This document shows, in pieces, positions 59,605 through 64,000 of a stretch of 64,000 nucleotides of DNA; position 1 is the stretch's first letter; each line of letters opens with the position of its first letter. The DNA is from Hymenopus coronatus (lineage: Eukaryota > Arthropoda > Insecta > Mantodea > Hymenopodidae), in NCBI GenBank assembly GCA_030762935.1, contig CM060890.1, forward strand, positions 66,466,765-66,530,764, read 5' to 3'. The position numbers were made by a program, and so were the translations under genes. Below the pieces are notes generated by a model. The model did not search any database. It had not been told where the DNA came from and saw only the letters and a list, made by a program, of their open reading frames with translations.

Positions 59605-59639
59605 TATATATAACGAATAAAGACCCGAAGGCACTTAAA

Positions 59640-59715
59640 TTTTGAATTACACTGCTCTTCGTTCTATACATATACAAACACACACATGTCAAAATAACAA
59701 GGAGTATATAAGCTC
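59640..59715 (-). promoter_or_regulatory. Candidate core promoter and 5' UTR of the transferrin gene
   Basis: On the minus strand a TTATATAC string (59704-59711) lies about 100 bases before the exon 1 ATG, followed by an AGCAGTGTAATT stretch near 59648-59660 that could hold an initiator. No cap site can be proven. A second AT run (TTATATATAATGG) touches the ATG itself and is probably just UTR. Confidence 0.3.
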
Positions 59716-59744
59716 ATCGGAACACAACCGACACTTACAATGTT

Positions 59745-60185
59745 GCCATGTTTTCCCTTTCTAATGAAACTAGTTACAGGCCAGAATATAGCTAAAATAC
59801 CGGAAATGTTACTGACTAACCGTTACGAGGCAACAGACCCTAGTCGGCAACATTACCAAAATATCACCAATCTTGTCGATTATGGCTCATGTTTACGCAG
59901 TATCTTACTACAATTATCGGCACTACTGATGCAATTAATATCATATATTCAAATACAATATGCATAGAATTTTCTCCAAAACAAGACAAGTTTCCACTCT
60001 GAAATAATTTGTCAATGGACATCAGCGGCCCTTTTCACGATGGTACATCTTACAAATTTACAACAGTACAGGAAATGCTACTGTAAGTACAAATTACAAA
60101 CTTTTGTTTCACAAAATCTTTATAAATATTCCTGTATGCTAACAGTGATTTACATGATTATATCATATACTTCGATTTATATAAG
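59745..60185. other. Upstream flank of the transferrin gene
   Basis: A 75-codon plus-strand ORF starts at 59740 but has no motif and lies against the presumed promoter. Otherwise nothing identified. Confidence 0.45.
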
Positions 60186-60190
60186 ATAGC

Positions 60191-60212
60191 AAAAAAAAAA
60201 AAAAAAAAAAAA
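60191..60212. repeat. Poly-A tract
   Basis: 22 A in a row, about 50 bases before a SINE head. Not at the SINE 3' end, so of unknown origin. Confidence 0.9.
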
Positions 60213-60261
60213 TTTAGCCCAAAGGATTATTGCCATGCATTTTTGGGAGAACAGAAAAGAC

Positions 60262-60472
60262 ATTCTACAATTAGAGAACGCGCAGAGGTTGAGGTGTTAG
60301 AGCACTCAGGGGTTCGATTCCAAGCGACGGCATATGAGATTTGTGGCGTAAAAAGCGAAGCAGTGTAAGTTTTCTCCGGTTGCTCCAGTTTTCCCCCCTG
60401 CTCCACCTTTATTCCATGTATCATCGAGTCGTCGCCTGCGGTACAATAGTGATAAAAGCACGCGTTAAAAAG
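60262..60472 (+). mobile_element. SINE family B
   Basis: GGGGTTCGATTCCAAGCGAC (B box) and GTTTTCTCCGGTTGCTCCAG (core), then CATGTATCATCGAGTCGTCG and GCACGCGTTAAAAAGTTAT. The A box is changed (AGAGGTTGAGGTGTTAGA). Confidence 0.85.
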
Positions 60473-60499
60473 TTATCCAAAAACTCTTATGCGTTCTTC

Positions 60500-61335
60500 T
60501 ATCTACTCCATGCTAATCTAGATAAATATTAGCAGAAACAGTCTTATTATTTAGTTACTTATGAAGTAGGAGGAAAATAAGAGAATACAATGGGTTAAAC
60601 TGACAGTCAAATGTTTTAAAAAGCAGTTGTTATGGTATTGAAATCCATTTTGTTGCGTGACCAGGAGTTCACAAGCTCCCGTATGACAAAAGTTTAAGTA
60701 TTTTAAAACTGAAACCAATAACAAAGAATATCTCGAAAACGGTCAACTCACGAAGAAAACTGTATATGATATAAAGTGTGTCTTTTAACGATATCTACAT
60801 GAGATCTACATTTTTTGTGAGTAAGTTTTTGTCTATCTCTTACGGTTTACTAGTTATGCAAAATTCAAGAAAAATTATTCACAATAAGAAGGTATTCAGA
60901 GGATATTCCCAGAAAATTCGAAATATACATTTTATTTGTCATGTAAATATCTTAAATATAAGATATTTTAATCAAAATCATTATAGCCGTGTTTGAGGAA
61001 ATCAAAATGTTCGAAATTTGATCCATGTAAAGGTTAGTTGAAGTGGGGCTTTTTTTTTTCTTTCTTGCTTTTTTTTTTTAATCTTCGTGTCACATCCTTG
61101 GAATATTCTGAGCTGAAATTTCAACTTTGGTATTTAACGGACTTTTCATTTAAAAGATATGCTACCCATAAACACACACACACACACACATTCACATACA
61201 GACGTTTTTCTAAAAATGTTTATTTCTATTCAGGGATCCCAAAACATGTATTTCCGATGAAGTCTCGGTATCAAATTTTTGTGTGCAATACAATAGCGTC
61301 TCTATAAACTATGTACATAGTGCGTGTAGAGAAAG
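60500..61335 (-). mobile_element. Repeat R, copy 10, minus strand, near full length
   Basis: Inverse R from ATTAGCAGAAACAGTCTTAT through TTAAAACTGAAACCAATAAC, ATTCCCAGAAAATTCGAAAT and the GT block (as CACACACACA, 61172-61191) to AACTATGTACATAGTGCGTG then TAGAGAAAGTAAAAATC. Shows the 5' terminal ACTTTCTCTA clearly. Confidence 0.85.
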
Positions 61336-61489
61336 TAAAAATCTAATGTAAGCTATTAACATGATATCTTCTAGCTGTTTGGCAAACAAACCTTTTATTC
61401 AGAAGATTATTCTGGATCAATCTAGATAAACATAAGCAGAATTAAATATGCTCGTAGGTTTTCAGGGCCGGTGTTATTATTGGTGAAAT

Positions 61490-62545
61490 ATAATGATCCG
61501 ATTCAAACATTGCCTCACGAGCTCCTATTCCTACGGTGAATATTTTGAACAACTTGACGGAATTGCTATGGGTAACCCACTAGGACCCATAGTAGCCAGT
61601 TATTTTATGGAACACTTTGAAAGAACAGCTCTAGAAAGTGCTAAGAAAAACCCGACTTGCTGATACCGATATGTCGACGATGTTTTTACTATATGGCCCT
61701 ACGGGAACGCTGAACTCTAGTATTTTTTGCAGCATTTAAATAATATAAACCCAAAAATCCAATTAACGATAGAGATGGAACACGACAACAAACTCCCATT
61801 TCCAGAGGTTTTGATCAGAAAAGAAGCAAAAGGCAAATTCGGCTATTCTATTTAAAAATACCCGTTAGCTTCGATCAATACTTCCACAAAGACCACAACC
61901 ACCATCCACAACAGAAACGAGGTGTTATTAAAACATTAGTTGAACGTACCAAAATTATTTGTGAGCTGCAGTACTTAAATAATTAACTTAAACGACTGGA
62001 ACAAGTTTTCGCCCACAATGGCTACTCTAAGAAAAAATGTACACGTGCCATTCAACCTAATAAATTTCAAAAGGAAAACACATATTCAAATAGAGCTAAA
62101 GTGTTTCTGCCATACATAAAAGACGTTACTGACAGAAAAGACAAACTACTAAATAAACAGAAAATTAAAACCATATTTCTTCCAACACGAACATTAAAAC
62201 AAATATATAAAGCAGCTAAAGACCAATTGAACCCACTCTCTACCGCCCGGTGTTAATAAAATGCCTGTACATACGGCCAATTTTACATACGCACAAAAAA
62301 ATGTAGCATAAAAAGCCGCATTGCCGAACACAAAAGTTGTTGTCCCCTCGGCCACACAGACAAATCAACCGTTGCAGACCATGCCCTTGTCCTAGATAAA
62401 CACGACATATTATTTAAAAACAAAAGAAACAGAAGTTCTCCATACTACCAAACATTACTACCCTGGAATGGTCTAAGAATCTATAGAGATACACAAACAT
62501 CCCAATAATTGTAATAGAGAAGACAGATTTAAACAAAACCAGACA
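61490..62545 (+). pseudogene. Penelope-like element with reverse transcriptase motifs and linker, dead
   Basis: One frame reads YFEQLDGIAMGNPLGPIVAS then YFMEHFE, then (one stop) YRYVDDVFTIW and IQLTIEMEHDNKLPFPEVLI. GIAMGsPLgP.lA and YVDD are Penelope RT motifs. A second frame reads RGVIKTLVERTKIICELQYL, VFLPYIKDVTDRKDKLL and KIKTIFLPTRTLKQI, matching the copy at 44550. The GIY-YIG part (62250-62540) is only traceable as IAEHKSCCPLGHTDKS-type remnants. Stops at 61661-61663 and 61718-61720 and more frame changes. Confidence 0.9.
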
Positions 62546-62549
62546 TGGA

Positions 62550-62855
62550 TTCCTTCCTTAGAGCGTCAGATTTTTTTTCTTACATTTCCACATTTATTTA
62601 TCCTTCATCCTGCTTTCCCTCACTTTAGGAAATGAATAAAATGCTCCTTGCTCTTTGTTGCTGTTAGTATTCTTGCAGGTCGATACCGCATAATTGTTAT
62701 GTCTACTCATTTTAAATAAAACAAGGAAACCACTCAGAAATAAATGAGTGAACAATTAAAAACTTCTTGGTAAAAACTCCACAGAAACAGAAAAACAACC
62801 ACAATATATCTATAAAATACACGTGCTAACCAGAAGACAAAAGAAGAGTGTCGTA
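62550..62855. other. Unassigned, behind the Penelope remnant
   Basis: Probably Penelope 3' flank. No motif. Confidence 0.4.
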
Positions 62856-62859
62856 CGGT

Positions 62860-62960
62860 GACGTCACAGTAAGCAGGGTCAGAGTGACATCACATGTCAA
62901 AGAGCTGTGAAAGGCTTATATAAGAAACTTTACTTACCTTGTTATTTGAGTCGTACAAGT
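62860..62960 (+). promoter_or_regulatory. CRE and TATA-containing promoter-like segment
   Basis: GGTGACGTCACAG holds the perfect palindrome GTGACGTCAC (CREB/ATF type, about 62869-62878). GTGACATCACATGTC follows, then GGCTTATATAAGAAAC (TATATAA at about 62915-62922). No known gene follows on plus. It could serve a Penelope terminal repeat or an unknown transcript. Confidence 0.45.
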
Positions 62961-62989
62961 TTCCGTTGGCTGACGTGTGAGAATATTTG

Positions 62990-63368
62990 GAGGTGCTAGT
63001 GTGCCTGAGTGACGTCCCAATATTACCAGCTGGTATTCTCACCATTCTTCGTCATTGTTTTGTGTTATTCTGTGGATGCTGCGCCACATTTGAAATTATA
63101 TTTGATTACAGTTTCGTTATTGAACTGCTTCCTTTTATTCTTGACATTCTGGTTAATTTCTAATTTATTTTTATTAGATTACAATGTTGTCTATATAATT
63201 CTAGTAGTTTTAAGTACCCCAAGCTCAAAACCCCCAAGAACTATCGTAAAACTGACAATAAATGGCGAGAACGCAACTATTTATTGCAAAATGACGACAA
63301 AAATCTTGCAAGTACCAAAGAAATATGCGAAAAATATCAAGATCATCCTTAAGGATCATCCAATATAA
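62990..63368 (+). other. Open frame behind the promoter-like segment, no ATG
   Basis: A frame of about 120 codons follows the TATA segment: FSPFFVIVLCYSVDAAPHL, a hydrophobic part, then KPPRTIVKLTINGENATIYC and KKYAKNIKIILKDHPI. Its only start is a GTG at 63009, which is not a usual eukaryotic start, so as it stands it is not a complete gene. It could be a coding exon or noise. Confidence 0.25.
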
Positions 63369-63369
63369 T

Positions 63370-64000
63370 CTTACATTAATTATACATTAATACGTATTTG
63401 TAAGCAAAAGGGACAGTGCAAGTGCAAGTATATAGTAAATGGGCATATATCCGCAGAAATCAATTACTGACAATCTCTAACTTTGTTAAAGCAAATTTAT
63501 ATTAAAATTATACGCCACAATGTGTTCATTTCATTAGATTGGTGCTGGCACTACCTGCTCTATTCACCATAATGCATAAGTTATATCAAAACTGAGTACC
63601 TTTGCTGCTGATATAACAATGTAAACGAAACACAAAGCACCATATAATTCAAGAAACACTTTCTTGAGCTATCTCATGTTTAAGATAAACCTTTTACTTT
63701 CTTTATTGTGTTAAAACAACCCAAGTACCACGAGGATTAACCAGGAACATCACACAGGCAGCAGCCCTTCGCAGGAGTATTTTAATTGACGCGAATCATC
63801 TGTACTCTATACACCTAACCTAAGGTATCCAATATGAATTAGATAAGATAAGATATTTATTCACCAAAAGAATTACATGAATTCAAAGGCTTCGTCAGGT
63901 AACAAATTACAATTTACATTTCTGTAATACAACTTACAACCAGTAGGTACAAGTTAAAGAAACTTAAACAAGATACTAATAATTTGCACAATGGTTAATA
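63370..64000. other. Right edge, nothing identified
   Basis: AT-rich. AGATAAGATAAGATATTTATTC at 63841-63862 has a small repeat of GATAA. No coding motif. Confidence 0.4.

Noticed and set aside
59740..59967. 75-codon plus-strand gene divergent from transferrin
   Set aside because: No motif, no promoter signal in its own direction, and it lies in the presumed transferrin promoter flank.
63009..63368. Complete 119-codon gene
   Set aside because: The only start is GTG, unsuitable for a nuclear eukaryotic gene. Kept only as an open frame of unknown meaning.

Overview
The window is AT-rich animal nuclear DNA. It holds most of one protein-coding gene, stretched over about 59 kb of the minus strand by very long introns, and the introns are packed with dead transposable elements. 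The gene is a two-lobed transferrin of the arthropod Tsf2/Tsf3 (melanotransferrin-like) kind. Ten exons can be joined by reading frame, splice sites and homology: exon 1 (signal peptide) at 59526-59604 down to exon 10 (early C-lobe) at 473-561. They encode 462 codons plus two bases with no stop. The rest of the C-lobe lies beyond the left edge. All ten donors are GTAAG-type, all nine visible acceptors end in AG, and every intron phase matches. I could not place the organism precisely. The arthropod-like transferrin, abundant Penelope-like elements with GIY-YIG ends, tRNA-derived SINEs, hAT and piggyBac remnants and the scattered TAACCTAACC strings suggest an arthropod with a large repeat-rich genome, such as a chelicerate, a horseshoe crab or a large-genome insect.

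Layout, left to right. 1-9 kb: exons 10, 9 and 8, a tRNA-derived SINE, two copies of an abundant ~0.9 kb interspersed repeat (called R here), a foldback palindrome and a dead hAT. 9-15 kb: more R copies, a LINE fragment and exon 7. 15-28.6 kb (intron 6, 13.5 kb): an unidentified broken reading frame, a LINE/Penelope fusion ORF, a BED-type hAT, a second foldback, a minus-strand LINE, a decayed Ty3/Gypsy element and a second LTR-type remnant with an aspartic-protease motif. 28.6-38.6 kb: exons 6, 5 and 4, a ZMYM1-like hAT tail, SINEs, an R copy split by a 1.2 kb inverted-repeat element that carries a 186-bp tandem array, and a piggyBac remnant. 38.6-51 kb: exons 3 and 2, three Penelope fragments, SINEs, and an LTR remnant split by a LINE. 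51-59.6 kb (intron 1): a small DNA element, a ZMYM1-like hAT broken by a SINE, and exon 1. 59.7-64 kb: upstream flank with a SINE, an R copy, a Penelope element with reverse-transcriptase motifs, and a promoter-like segment.

The only gene I consider live is the transferrin. Its N-lobe keeps the Asp and first Tyr positions of the iron site, but the second Tyr, the His and both anion-binding positions are changed, so this lobe probably does not bind iron in the usual way. The most unusual non-gene structures are the R repeat family, the foldback palindromes that resemble Penelope 3' ends with hammerhead-ribozyme-like cores, and the nested tandem-array element at 33-34 kb.
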